From contig JBCBNV010000004.1 of NCBI GenBank assembly GCA_039821605.1, positions 124,001 to 188,000 of the forward strand: 64,000 nucleotides of DNA, given 5' to 3'. Source of the DNA: CALBPI01 sp039821605. GTDB taxonomy: Bacteria; Pseudomonadota; Gammaproteobacteria; Steroidobacterales; Woeseiaceae. The stretch's first letter is position 1; the number at the start of each line of letters is the position of its first letter. The translations under genes and the position numbers were made by a program. Below are positions 6,771 to 14,343 of the stretch, piece after piece. A model generated the notes under the pieces. The model was not told the DNA's origin, did not search any database, and saw only the letters and a program-made list of their open reading frames with translations.

Positions 6771-8115
6771 TCGCGGCTGGCGCCCCACTTGGGCGCGCCG
6801 AACCGTTGTCACGAACTTCTTTCTGGGGTTTTCGGGCGGTCTGCCGTTTCCCTTGGTCTACGCCACGTTAAGTGCCTGGCTTGAGGAAGCGGGCATTCCA
6901 CGCAGTACGATCTCGACACTGGCCTGGATCAGTTTCGCGTACGCCTTCAAATTTGTCTGGTCGCCGATCGTCGACGGTGTGCGTCTGCCCTTCCTGACGT
7001 CATGGCTCGGACGCCGCCGCGCCTGGCTGGTGCTGGCCCAGGTGGCGCTCGCGGCTTGCCTGGTACTCATGTCGCGCCTGGACCCGGCGCAGGAGCTCAC
7101 GGTGTTCGTCATGGTCACCCTGGCCGTCGCCATGTTGTCGGCGACCCAGGACATTGTCATTGATGCCTACCGCATCGAGTCCGACAGCGACGAGATGCAG
7201 GGCGTACTCGCAGGCGCTTATCAGTACGGCTACCGGCTGGCTTTGATTTGCAGCAGCGCGGGTGCGCTGTACCTCGCGCAATGGGGCGGCTGGGATGTTG
7301 CCTACGCGTGCATGGCCGTACTCATGAGTGTCGGGCTTGTGGCAGTGCTGATGTCGCCCGAACCGAAGCGGAACACGACGCCACCACCGTCCGGCATCGG
7401 GCGGTGGCTCGAGCAGAGTGTCATCGCTCCCTTTGAAGACTTCCTGAAGCGCTACGGTGTGCTTGCGCTATTGATCCTCGCCTACGTGGTCAGCTTCAGA
7501 ATCAGTGACTATGTGTTGGGCGTACTCGCGAACCCGTTCTATCTCGACCTCGGATTCGAGAAGTCTGATGTCGCCACCGTGGCCAAGGTCTACGGGGTCA
7601 TTGTGTCGCTCGTGGGCATTGCCGGGGGCAGCTTTGCCGTCCTGCGGTTCGGCGTCTACAGCAGTCTCATCATCGCGAGCGTGCTCATCGCATCGACCAA
7701 CCTTGCTTTCGTGTTCCTGGCGTTTGCGGGACCGGAAATCTGGGCACTGACGGTGACGATCAGCGCAGACAACTTCGCCATGGGTTTCGCGGGCACCGTG
7801 TTTATCGCCTATCTGTCGAGCCTGACAAATCTGCAATTCACGGCAACGCAGTACGCCTTATTGAGCTCGCTCTCGGCGTTCGGCGGCAAGCTCATTGCCG
7901 GCTTTTCCGGGCGCGTTCAGGAATGGTCAGGCTGGGCAGGAATCATCGAGCCCTGGATGACGAACGCAGCGCGCGACGCCGACTGGGCGGGCTGGGTGGG
8001 GTTCTTCGTGTTTGCGGCTTGCACCGGCGTGCCGTCGATCGTGCTGGCTGTACTCGTCAGCCTGCCCCGATTCCGACCCACGCCGCCGCCTGCGGCTGAC
8101 GTTAGTCCGGAATAA
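6748..8115 (+). CDS. AmpG-like MFS transporter
   Basis: A 455-residue integral membrane protein with about 12-14 predicted helices. It resembles the AmpG/PAT family, which imports anhydromuropeptides for cell-wall recycling (and sets AmpC induction in some species). Family-like segments are NFFLGFSGGLPFPLVYATLS at the start and SATQDIVIDAYRIES in the first half. The only reasonable start is TTG 6748, which overlaps the exonuclease gene by 23 bases; no in-frame ATG precedes conserved sequence. Its tail overlaps the convergent gene at 8102 by 14 bases. The substrate is inferred from family resemblance only. Confidence 0.82.
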   Translation: MTTISNSSRGWRPTWARRTVVTNFFLGFSGGLPFPLVYATLSAWLEEAGIPRSTISTLAWISFAYAFKFVWSPIVDGVRLPFLTSWLGRRRAWLVLAQVALAACLVLMSRLDPAQELTVFVMVTLAVAMLSATQDIVIDAYRIESDSDEMQGVLAGAYQYGYRLALICSSAGALYLAQWGGWDVAYACMAVLMSVGLVAVLMSPEPKRNTTPPPSGIGRWLEQSVIAPFEDFLKRYGVLALLILAYVVSFRISDYVLGVLANPFYLDLGFEKSDVATVAKVYGVIVSLVGIAGGSFAVLRFGVYSSLIIASVLIASTNLAFVFLAFAGPEIWALTVTISADNFAMGFAGTVFIAYLSSLTNLQFTATQYALLSSLSAFGGKLIAGFSGRVQEWSGWAGIIEPWMTNAARDADWAGWVGFFVFAACTGVPSIVLAVLVSLPRFRPTPPPAADVSPE

Positions 8116-8422
8116 GCTCGATTCCGTGGTCGCGCTGGCGCTCGATCACTTCGAGCGGGTCGGACCAGTCGTGTGGTGGACGCCCGTCGACGTCGTCAAC
8201 GACGTCTTCGCGGTTCACGTCCATGGCACCGCTCCAGTCTTCCGGGGCTGCGACGGCCTGAATGATCATCCGCCCCCAGTTTTCCGCGTCGATTTCGGCA
8301 ACCGTGCCGTCGAAGTACTGGATCTCGATCGTGTTGGCGGCTTCGTCCACCGCCACGACCTCAAACAGACCGCGGTCCGGTCTGCGATACCAACGTCCCA
8401 CCCTGGGATTCACTGCGGTCAT
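8102..8422 (-). CDS. small DUF6763-like conserved protein
   Basis: A 106-residue soluble acidic protein. ATG 8422 is chosen because GGGAG lies 7 bases upstream. The recognisable part is GRWYRRPDRGLFEVVAVDEA then TIEIQYFDGTVAEIDAENW, an SH3-like beta fold typical of a small gammaproteobacterial family that I believe is DUF6763. The second half is a charged tail. No function is known. The 3' end overlaps the MFS gene by 14 bases tail to tail. Confidence 0.65.
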   Translation of the reverse strand: MTAVNPRVGRWYRRPDRGLFEVVAVDEAANTIEIQYFDGTVAEIDAENWGRMIIQAVAAPEDWSGAMDVNREDVVDDVDGRPPHDWSDPLEVIERQRDHGIELIPD

Positions 8423-8548
8423 GCTGCTACTCCCTGGCAACGCTCCCGCTACTGCTTCCGCGGGAAGCTCGTTTCACCTGTTTCAATCTTGTTATACGCT
8501 CCTTTGACAGGCAGCGCCAACGGCGGCCCGGGAGGCCGCAATCGACCG

Positions 8549-8577
8549 TTGGAAAAGCCGCGACGCGGCCCTATACT
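8549..8577 (+). promoter_or_regulatory. sigma-70 promoter of the MarC-family gene
   Basis: TTGGAA (8549-8554), 17-base spacer, TATACT (8572-8577), 4 and 5 matches to consensus respectively. Expected transcript start is near 8584, 35 bases before the GTG start. Another TTGACA at 8504 has no matching -10. Confidence 0.6.
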
Positions 8578-8618
8578 GCGCGCGCCAGACACCTCTCCCA
8601 CCCTTGCAGAGCCATGCC

Positions 8619-9251
8619 GTGACGCCATTCATCGAACAATTGCTGCGCCACTTCGTCGTGCTGTTCGTCGTTGTTGAGCCCATTACGTTGGTACCCATTT
8701 TCGGGGCGCTGACGCGTGGTGCCGAGCCTGTCTACCGGCGCCGTATGGCAGTTAAGTCGATCGTGCTGGCCGCCATCATCTTCTGGGTGTTCGCACTGGC
8801 CGGTCAGCGTCTGCTCGAAACGCTGGGTGTGTCGGTCGCCGCATTCAAAATCGCCGGCGGCATCCTGCTGTTCCTCATGGCCGTGGACATGGTGTTCGCG
8901 CGTCAGTCGGGTCTGCGCTCGACGACGGTTCGGGAGCAGGACGAGGCGCGCTACCGGGAGGACATCTCCGTGTTCCCGCTCGCGTTCCCGCTCATTGCCG
9001 GGCCCGGCGCACTGGCCACGCTCCTGCTGCTGCTCGTGGAGATGGGGGACAGCTGGCCCGAGTTCTTCGGGCTCATGGGGATGGCGATGCTCGTGCTGGC
9101 CATCGCGCTCGTGCTTCTGCTGCTGACGACGCCGGTCATGCGTGTGATGGGCGAGACGGGCGCCAACGTGGTCAGCCGGCTGTTCGGTGTGGTGCTCGTG
9201 GCGCTGGCCGTGCAATACGTTGTCGACGGCGTGCTCGTGCTGTTCGGCTAA
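8619..9251 (+). CDS. MarC family (UPF0056) integral membrane protein
   Basis: 210 residues, six predicted transmembrane helices, typical MarC length. Family features: FVVVEPITLVPIFGALT in helix 1, FKIAGGILLFLMAVDMVF in the middle and FPLAFPLIAGPGALATLLLL, the conserved GPG turn. GTG 8619 gives the normal N-terminus (MTPFIEQLL); a TTG five codons upstream is less likely. MarC proteins were once linked to multiple antibiotic resistance, but their transport function is unproven (some relatives are called neutral amino-acid transporters). The stop codon overlaps the trmB stop (CTAA). Confidence 0.87.
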   Translation: MTPFIEQLLRHFVVLFVVVEPITLVPIFGALTRGAEPVYRRRMAVKSIVLAAIIFWVFALAGQRLLETLGVSVAAFKIAGGILLFLMAVDMVFARQSGLRSTTVREQDEARYREDISVFPLAFPLIAGPGALATLLLLLVEMGDSWPEFFGLMGMAMLVLAIALVLLLLTTPVMRVMGETGANVVSRLFGVVLVALAVQYVVDGVLVLFG

Positions 9252-9934
9252 GCGGCGCGCTTCCAGCACCAGTCCCAGATGCGGTGGCCGAGCTTGAGAC
9301 CCCGCCGCTCGAACTTCGTCTGCGGCCGCTCATAAGGCCGTTCCCCACTGTGTTCTCGGCGTACGGCGCAACGAAAGCGCGCGTCGGCCGACAGCACGGC
9401 GTCAATCTGTTCGGCGTAGTCTTCCCAGTCCGTGGCGATATGCAGCGCGCCATCGGGCGCCAGCACGCGGTCGACGAGGTCGAGAAACCTGGGCTGCACG
9501 AGCCGGCGCTTGTGGTGGCGCTTCTTGGGCCAGGGGTCCGGAAAGTAGAGATTCAGGCGGGCGACGCTCGCGCGCGGCAGCTGGCGCGAGAGTACGGCGA
9601 CGGCGTCGTATTGGGAGACGCGGAAGTGCTGGAGTCCCGCGCGCTCGGCCATGAGCAGGCAGTGTCCGATGCCCGGCTCGTGGACCTCGATGCCGAGCAC
9701 GTTCCACTCGGGCCGCGCTGCGGCGATGTCGACGAGGCTGTCGCCGTTGCCGAAGCCGATTTCGACGAGCAACGGGGCGCTGCGACCGAACAGGTCCACG
9801 GGATCGAGCTCGTCGTCGGGCCCGGGCAGGCCCAACTCGGGTAACAGAGTGTCGAGCGCGCGCTGCTGCGCCGGCGTCATGCGACCCGGCCGCTTGACGT
9901 AGCTCTTCACGTCGCGCGGGTGTTGGTCCGTCAT
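9248..9934 (-). CDS. trmB: tRNA (guanine-N7)-methyltransferase
   Basis: Methylates G46 of tRNAs with S-adenosylmethionine. 228 residues. The SAM site is seen in LLVEIGFGNGDSLVDIAAA, and the signature NLYFPDPWPKKRHHKRRLVQ is unmistakable; the C-terminus has RPYERPQTKFERRGLKLGH. ATG 9934 begins MTDQHPRDVKSYVKRPGRMT, the conserved family N-terminus. It lies 13 bases downstream of the GGDEF-EAL gene on the same strand and is probably transcribed with it. Confidence 0.96.
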   Translation of the reverse strand: MTDQHPRDVKSYVKRPGRMTPAQQRALDTLLPELGLPGPDDELDPVDLFGRSAPLLVEIGFGNGDSLVDIAAARPEWNVLGIEVHEPGIGHCLLMAERAGLQHFRVSQYDAVAVLSRQLPRASVARLNLYFPDPWPKKRHHKRRLVQPRFLDLVDRVLAPDGALHIATDWEDYAEQIDAVLSADARFRCAVRREHSGERPYERPQTKFERRGLKLGHRIWDWCWKRAA

Positions 9935-9947
9935 TGTGCTGCGGGCG

Positions 9948-12089
9948 TCAGGCGGCCGTAACCGACTCGAGCAGGCGGCCGCCCAGCGACTCCGTGTGCA
10001 GCAACTTGCTGACCTTCTCGGCGTCCATGGGGCGGCTGATGAAGTAGCCCTGTGCGCAGCCGCAACGCGATTCGCGCAGGAACGCGAGCTGGTCCTGTGT
10101 CTCCACGCCTTCGGCCGCGATGTCCACGTCGAGCCCTTCAGCCATAGCGATGGCTGCGCGCACGATGCGTTGGTGCGCCTCGTTCTCGGTGACATCCTGA
10201 ATCAGCGACTGATGGAGCACGAAGCTCGTGACCACGGTGGTGTCGAGCGCCGCAAAGGAAATGTCGTGGGTGCCGAAATGGTCGAGCGTGACGCCCACGC
10301 CCAACTTGCGCAGTGCCTTGAGTGTTTCGACTTCGCGCGGGCGCTGCAGGCTGGCGGCGCCGTCGCCCAGCTCGAACTCGAGGCAGCCCGGGTCGAGCGC
10401 GTGGTCGGCGATGGCGCGTTGCACGGTGTCCTCGAGGCGGCCGCCCGTGAGCTGCAGCGGCGACAGGTTGATCGAGATCGTGAGGTCGGGCACGGGGTAG
10501 CGGTGCTGCCAGGCCTGCAGCTGCGCCGCCGTCGACTCGATGATCCACTCGCCGACGGAGTGGATGAGCCCGCTCGATTCGAGCAGCGACAGGAAGCGCG
10601 CCGGCGGCAACAAACCAAAGCGCGGGTGTTGCCAACGGAGCAGTGCCTCGAGCCCCATGAGCCGGCCCGTGGAAAGATTGACCCGTGGCTGGTATCGAAT
10701 CGTGAGCTCGCGGCGCAGCAGCGCGTGGCGGATGCCCACCTCGAGCTCGGCGGTGTCGCCGTCGTGCTCGGTCTGCGAGCGCGAGAAGAACTGCATGCGC
10801 GCGCCACCCGCGCGCTTGGCCTGGTACATGGCGCGATCAGCCGCGCGCACGAGCGAGTCGGCGTCTTCGCCGGCCTCGGGGAACAGCGCGATACCGACGC
10901 TGCTCGTCACGAACAGTTTGAGCCCGTCGAACTCGAACGGCTCGGCCACGCCGCGCACGACTTTCTGCGCAGCCGCCGCAGCATCGCGCGGACCCGTGAG
11001 GTTCTCGAGTGCCACGACAAACTGGTCGTCGCCCCAGCGCGCGAGCAGGTCACCCTGGCGCAGCACGGCCTGAAGGCGTGCCGCGACGGCAGTGAGCAGC
11101 GCGTCGCCCACGTCGTGGCCGTGCGCGTCATTAATACTGCGAAAGCGGTCGATGTCGATGAACAACACACCCAGGGTGCGGTGCGTGCGCTGCGCGCGTG
11201 CCACCGCCTGCTCGAGCTGGTCGGCGAAAAGACGCCGGTTGGCGATACCCGTGCGTTCGTCGTAGAGCGTCGACTGCGTTTGCGCGCGGTCACGCGCAAA
11301 ACGCTCCGTGATGTCGCGGAAGCTCACGAGTCCGCCGATGAGTGCGCCGCTACGACCGAACAGGCCGCGGCCGTTGACTGACAGCACGCGGTCTATGCCG
11401 TCTTCGCTGCGGTGTGAGAGCGCAAGCTCGGAAAACCGCTCGCCGCGTTGTACGCGCGACAGCACGCGGTCGGGCAACGCCAGCAGGCGGCCCGACGCGG
11501 CGTCGCGGGTGCAAAAGCGCGCGGGCCAGTCCGGGTCGGGCCAGGCGTCGCGGCCCATCCCCAGGATGGCGCGAGCCGCCGGGTTGATGCTCACGACACG
11601 CCCGGCCGGGTTGATCACAACGGCACCGTCCTGAATGCCTTCCATGACGGTCGCGAGTACTTCGCTGCGACCGGCGAGCGTGTCGATGAAGTCGAACTGG
11701 TCGCGGCACTGCACGAGCACCTGGCGCAGTCGCATCGTGTCGGCGCGCTCGACGCAGAGGTAGGTCTGCGCGCCGTGCAGTACGGCGCGGATGCCGCGCT
11801 GCTCGCGTTCGGTAGAGGTCATTGCCACGACGGGCCAGGCCGAAATCTCGGGCATGAGGGCCTGCGGGCGGTAGCGCTCGGCCGAGCTCTCGGTGATGCC
11901 GAAGTCGACGAGCAGCAGGTCGGGTGCTGACTCGCTGACGCGGTGCGCCAGCATGTCGGGGTCCGTCAGTTCGACCACGGATTCGATCTCGGGCAGCGCC
12001 ACGAGCTCGCGGATCAGGGAGCGGGCTGGAACTGACAATTCGCCCAGGTAGAGGATGCGCAGTCGGCTCGGCTTTTCCGGGTGACTCAT
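9948..12089 (-). CDS. REC-like/PAS/degenerate GGDEF/degenerate EAL protein
   Basis: 713 residues starting at ATG 12089. Order: REC-like domain (about 10-130, Asp 62 in LLLVDFG), PAS (about 140-260, ending VSFRDITERF), GGDEF (270-440), EAL (455-705). The GGDEF A-site reads RWGDDQF (351-357), so the second Gly and the Glu are lost and diguanylate cyclase activity is unlikely. The EAL domain keeps ExLxR (E481-R485) and EGVET, but DDFGTG is LDHFGTH (602-608) and the KxD motif is absent, so phosphodiesterase activity is also doubtful. It is likely a cytoplasmic c-di-GMP receptor or protein-interaction hub receiving a signal through REC/PAS. Confidence 0.9.
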   Translation of the reverse strand: MSHPEKPSRLRILYLGELSVPARSLIRELVALPEIESVVELTDPDMLAHRVSESAPDLLLVDFGITESSAERYRPQALMPEISAWPVVAMTSTEREQRGIRAVLHGAQTYLCVERADTMRLRQVLVQCRDQFDFIDTLAGRSEVLATVMEGIQDGAVVINPAGRVVSINPAARAILGMGRDAWPDPDWPARFCTRDAASGRLLALPDRVLSRVQRGERFSELALSHRSEDGIDRVLSVNGRGLFGRSGALIGGLVSFRDITERFARDRAQTQSTLYDERTGIANRRLFADQLEQAVARAQRTHRTLGVLFIDIDRFRSINDAHGHDVGDALLTAVAARLQAVLRQGDLLARWGDDQFVVALENLTGPRDAAAAAQKVVRGVAEPFEFDGLKLFVTSSVGIALFPEAGEDADSLVRAADRAMYQAKRAGGARMQFFSRSQTEHDGDTAELEVGIRHALLRRELTIRYQPRVNLSTGRLMGLEALLRWQHPRFGLLPPARFLSLLESSGLIHSVGEWIIESTAAQLQAWQHRYPVPDLTISINLSPLQLTGGRLEDTVQRAIADHALDPGCLEFELGDGAASLQRPREVETLKALRKLGVGVTLDHFGTHDISFAALDTTVVTSFVLHQSLIQDVTENEAHQRIVRAAIAMAEGLDVDIAAEGVETQDQLAFLRESRCGCAQGYFISRPMDAEKVSKLLHTESLGGRLLESVTAA

Positions 12090-12273
12090 CGCTGGGGCCG
12101 TGAATGCTGGCTTGTCATTGTTATTGTTCTGGCGGGTTTGATCGATGATAGCAGAATCGCCAATGAGACAACGCGCGCCGGCCACTAAACCCTCGGCGCC
12201 CGGACTGCATCTTAGAGTGGAATTCGGAGCAATTAAGCGCGGCACATAACCGCGGTGTTAACAGGGATCAGCT

Positions 12274-12822
12274 ATGCTGCTCACGATGAGCGCAGACAGG
12301 CAGGAAGACGCGGCGCAGGACGATATCGCGCTGGCAGCGAGCGGTGATACGCGAGCCTATGAACGGCTGTACCGAACACACGTGCCGCATATATACGCGC
12401 TGTGTCTGCGAATGACCGCGAACCGGGCCGAGGCTGAGGACGCCACCCAGGACGCCTTCGTGCAGGCCTGGCGCAAGCTCGACAGTTTTCGCGGTGACAG
12501 CCGCTTCTCAAGCTGGTTGCACCGGATCGCCGTCAACGTGGTGTTGGGCCGGATGCGCAGCCGCAAGCGCGAAATGGAACGCATGCGGCTGGTTGATCCA
12601 GAGACCCAGACGGCGACGCCCGCCGAGCACGACATAAGTGATCTGGAGCGGGCCATTGCGGGGCTGCCCGAGCGCGCGCGACAGGTGTTCGTGCTCGCCG
12701 GGGTCTACGGCTACACCCATGAACAAGTTGCCGAGGCGCTCGATGTCGCCGTCGGCACCTGCAAGGCCCATCTGCACCGCGCGCGTCAGATGCTGGCCGA
12801 ACAACTGGAAGCAACGACATGA
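12274..12822 (+). CDS. ECF-type RNA polymerase sigma factor
   Basis: 182 residues, RpoE-like. Region 2 shows YALCLRMTANRAEAEDATQDAF followed by AWRKLDSFRGDSRFSSWLHR (core binding and -10 recognition), and region 4 shows LPERARQVFVLAGVYGYTHE then EALDVAVGTCKAHLHRARQM (helix-turn-helix for the -35). ATG 12274 has AGGG 7 bases upstream. The next gene overlaps by 4 bases and encodes a single-pass membrane protein, so this sigma is probably held inactive at the membrane until an envelope signal is received. Confidence 0.94.
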   Translation: MLLTMSADRQEDAAQDDIALAASGDTRAYERLYRTHVPHIYALCLRMTANRAEAEDATQDAFVQAWRKLDSFRGDSRFSSWLHRIAVNVVLGRMRSRKREMERMRLVDPETQTATPAEHDISDLERAIAGLPERARQVFVLAGVYGYTHEQVAEALDVAVGTCKAHLHRARQMLAEQLEATT

Positions 12823-13355
12823 ACGATCAAGACGACGCACTGGACCAGGCACTGGCCAAGCTCGATGACCGCATCGAGCCAGAGCGGGACCTTTGGCCCG
12901 GAATCGAGGCGAAGATCAGCGAGCGCAAGGGTGGGTTCTGGCAGTGGCGAGTCGCGGCCAGCGTCTTCGCGGCTTCGGTACTCGTTGGCCTGCTCATCAT
13001 CCCGCCCGATGACGCCACGACCACGGTGGCCGGCGTGACACCGTCCGAGGTGCCCGAGGCTGATGAGGCGCTGTTTCGCTACAGCGGTCTCGACGCCGAG
13101 TTCGTTCGCGTGCACCAGCGCTCGCTGGACGAGCTCGCGGATCATCTGGCCGATCTGCAGCCCGCCACCCGCGAGGTTGTGATCGCCAACCTGAAGATTA
13201 TTCGCGCCTCGATTGCCGAGATCAATGAGGCCATTGAGCGCGAACCGAACAACGTGGAACTGCGTCAGCTGTTGCGCATGGCTTACGAGCAGGAGCTCGC
13301 CATCGTCAACGGTTTCCGCCGCAGTGCGCCGACGCTTGAGAGGACGACGACGTGA
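12819..13355 (+). CDS. putative membrane anti-sigma factor
   Basis: 178 residues with one transmembrane helix near 48-62 (VAASVFAASVLVGLLIIP). The acidic cytoplasmic N-terminus (DQALAKLDDRIEPERDLWPGIEAKI) would contact the sigma factor, and the helical periplasmic part would sense. It has no recognisable zinc (ZAS) HxxxCxxC motif. The call rests on topology and on its ATGA overlap with the ECF sigma gene upstream and a 4-base overlap with the DUF4097 gene downstream. Confidence 0.7.
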   Translation: MNDQDDALDQALAKLDDRIEPERDLWPGIEAKISERKGGFWQWRVAASVFAASVLVGLLIIPPDDATTTVAGVTPSEVPEADEALFRYSGLDAEFVRVHQRSLDELADHLADLQPATREVVIANLKIIRASIAEINEAIEREPNNVELRQLLRMAYEQELAIVNGFRRSAPTLERTTT

Positions 13356-14242
13356 GTACCAAGAACAAGACCATCCTGACCTTGGCCGCGCTGCTAGCGG
13401 CACTTCCGGCCGCGGCCGGTGACGAGGTTCGCCGCAGCCTGCCCACGGGCGATGCGCCAGACGTGCGCATCATCAGCCCCTCGGGTGACATCGTCGTGAC
13501 AGGTGAGTCGACAAACACCGTCGACATCGTCGCGGAACTTGCGAACGGCAAGCAGCGGCTGGAAGTGTCCGAGCGCGGCAACGAAGTGCTGATCGAAGTC
13601 AGCAAGACGGGCGGCGGCTGGAAAGACAAGGGCACCGACCTCTTCATTACCGTGCCTGAGGCGGCCTCGGTTGTCGTCGAGGCGGCGTCCGCGGATATCG
13701 ATGTCGAGGGCGTGCGCGGGACCTTGCGCGTTGAAACGGCCAGCGGCGATGTGTCGGTCGAGACTTTCGGCGGCAAGCTCAAGGCGCGAAGCACGAGTGG
13801 CGATGTGATGGTCACGGGCCACCTTCAGGAAGGCGAGGCCTGGGTCGGATCCACGAGCGGCGATGTCGAAGTCTCGGAACTTGCGGGTCGGCTCAGCGCG
13901 ACATCGGTGAGCGGCGACGTCGTCATCTCCGACGGCCAGCTCGACCGCGTGCGCGCGACGGCCACCTCCGGAGACATCTACATCCAGGGCCTGCGCGGCA
14001 AGAGCACCGATATCGAGGCCGACGCCGTGTCGGGTGACATCGAGGTCACGCTGGGCTCGGCCTTCGGCGGGCGTATCGAGGTGTCGACGCTCAATGGTCG
14101 CATCGACAACTGCTTCGGTCCCAAGCCCCAGCGCACGAGCCGTTACGGGCCCGGCCGCATCCTCAAGTTCGACCATGGCACGGGCCGCGGCCGTCTTGAG
14201 CTTGAGACCGTAAACGGCGGCATTGAGATCTGCATGGAATAG
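13352..14242 (+). CDS. DUF4097-family beta-repeat exported protein
   Basis: 296 residues beginning at GTG 13352, with a signal peptide (ILTLAALLAALPAAAGDEV). The body is a beta-solenoid in which SGD(V/I) recurs seven times (SPSGDI, TASGDV, STSGDV twice, SVSGDV, ATSGDI, AVSGDI) at roughly 20-30-residue spacing, the mark of DUF4097/LiaG-like proteins. It is third in the sigma/anti-sigma operon, and such proteins often belong to envelope-stress modules. It is followed at once by a strong terminator. Confidence 0.85.
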   Translation: MSTKNKTILTLAALLAALPAAAGDEVRRSLPTGDAPDVRIISPSGDIVVTGESTNTVDIVAELANGKQRLEVSERGNEVLIEVSKTGGGWKDKGTDLFITVPEAASVVVEAASADIDVEGVRGTLRVETASGDVSVETFGGKLKARSTSGDVMVTGHLQEGEAWVGSTSGDVEVSELAGRLSATSVSGDVVISDGQLDRVRATATSGDIYIQGLRGKSTDIEADAVSGDIEVTLGSAFGGRIEVSTLNGRIDNCFGPKPQRTSRYGPGRILKFDHGTGRGRLELETVNGGIEICME

Positions 14243-14263
14243 GTGGCTGCCCCCACCTGACTG

Positions 14264-14298
14264 GGCCTGGCGCGCGCGACGTGCCAGGCCTTTTTTTT
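14264..14298 (+). terminator. strong intrinsic terminator after the ECF operon
   Basis: Perfect 8-bp stem GGCCTGGC (14264-14271) / GCCAGGCC (14283-14290) with an 11-base GC-rich loop, followed directly by eight T (14291-14298). Confidence 0.92.
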
Positions 14299-14343
14299 GC
14301 TCTGTCACGTGAACCATTGGCCCGCTTTGCTACCCTAAGCGAC

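Noticed and set aside
8504..8509. TTGACA as the -35 of the MarC gene
   Set aside because: No -10 at a permitted distance; the pair at 8549-8577 is far better.
9935..10195. Upstream extension of the trmB frame
   Set aside because: It runs antiparallel-free but out of frame through the end of the GGDEF-EAL gene; TrmB homologues start at ATG 9934.
9936..11381. Open frame of about 480 codons on the plus strand
   Set aside because: Antisense to the GGDEF-EAL gene; its sequence is Arg/Ala/Val-rich with no domain.
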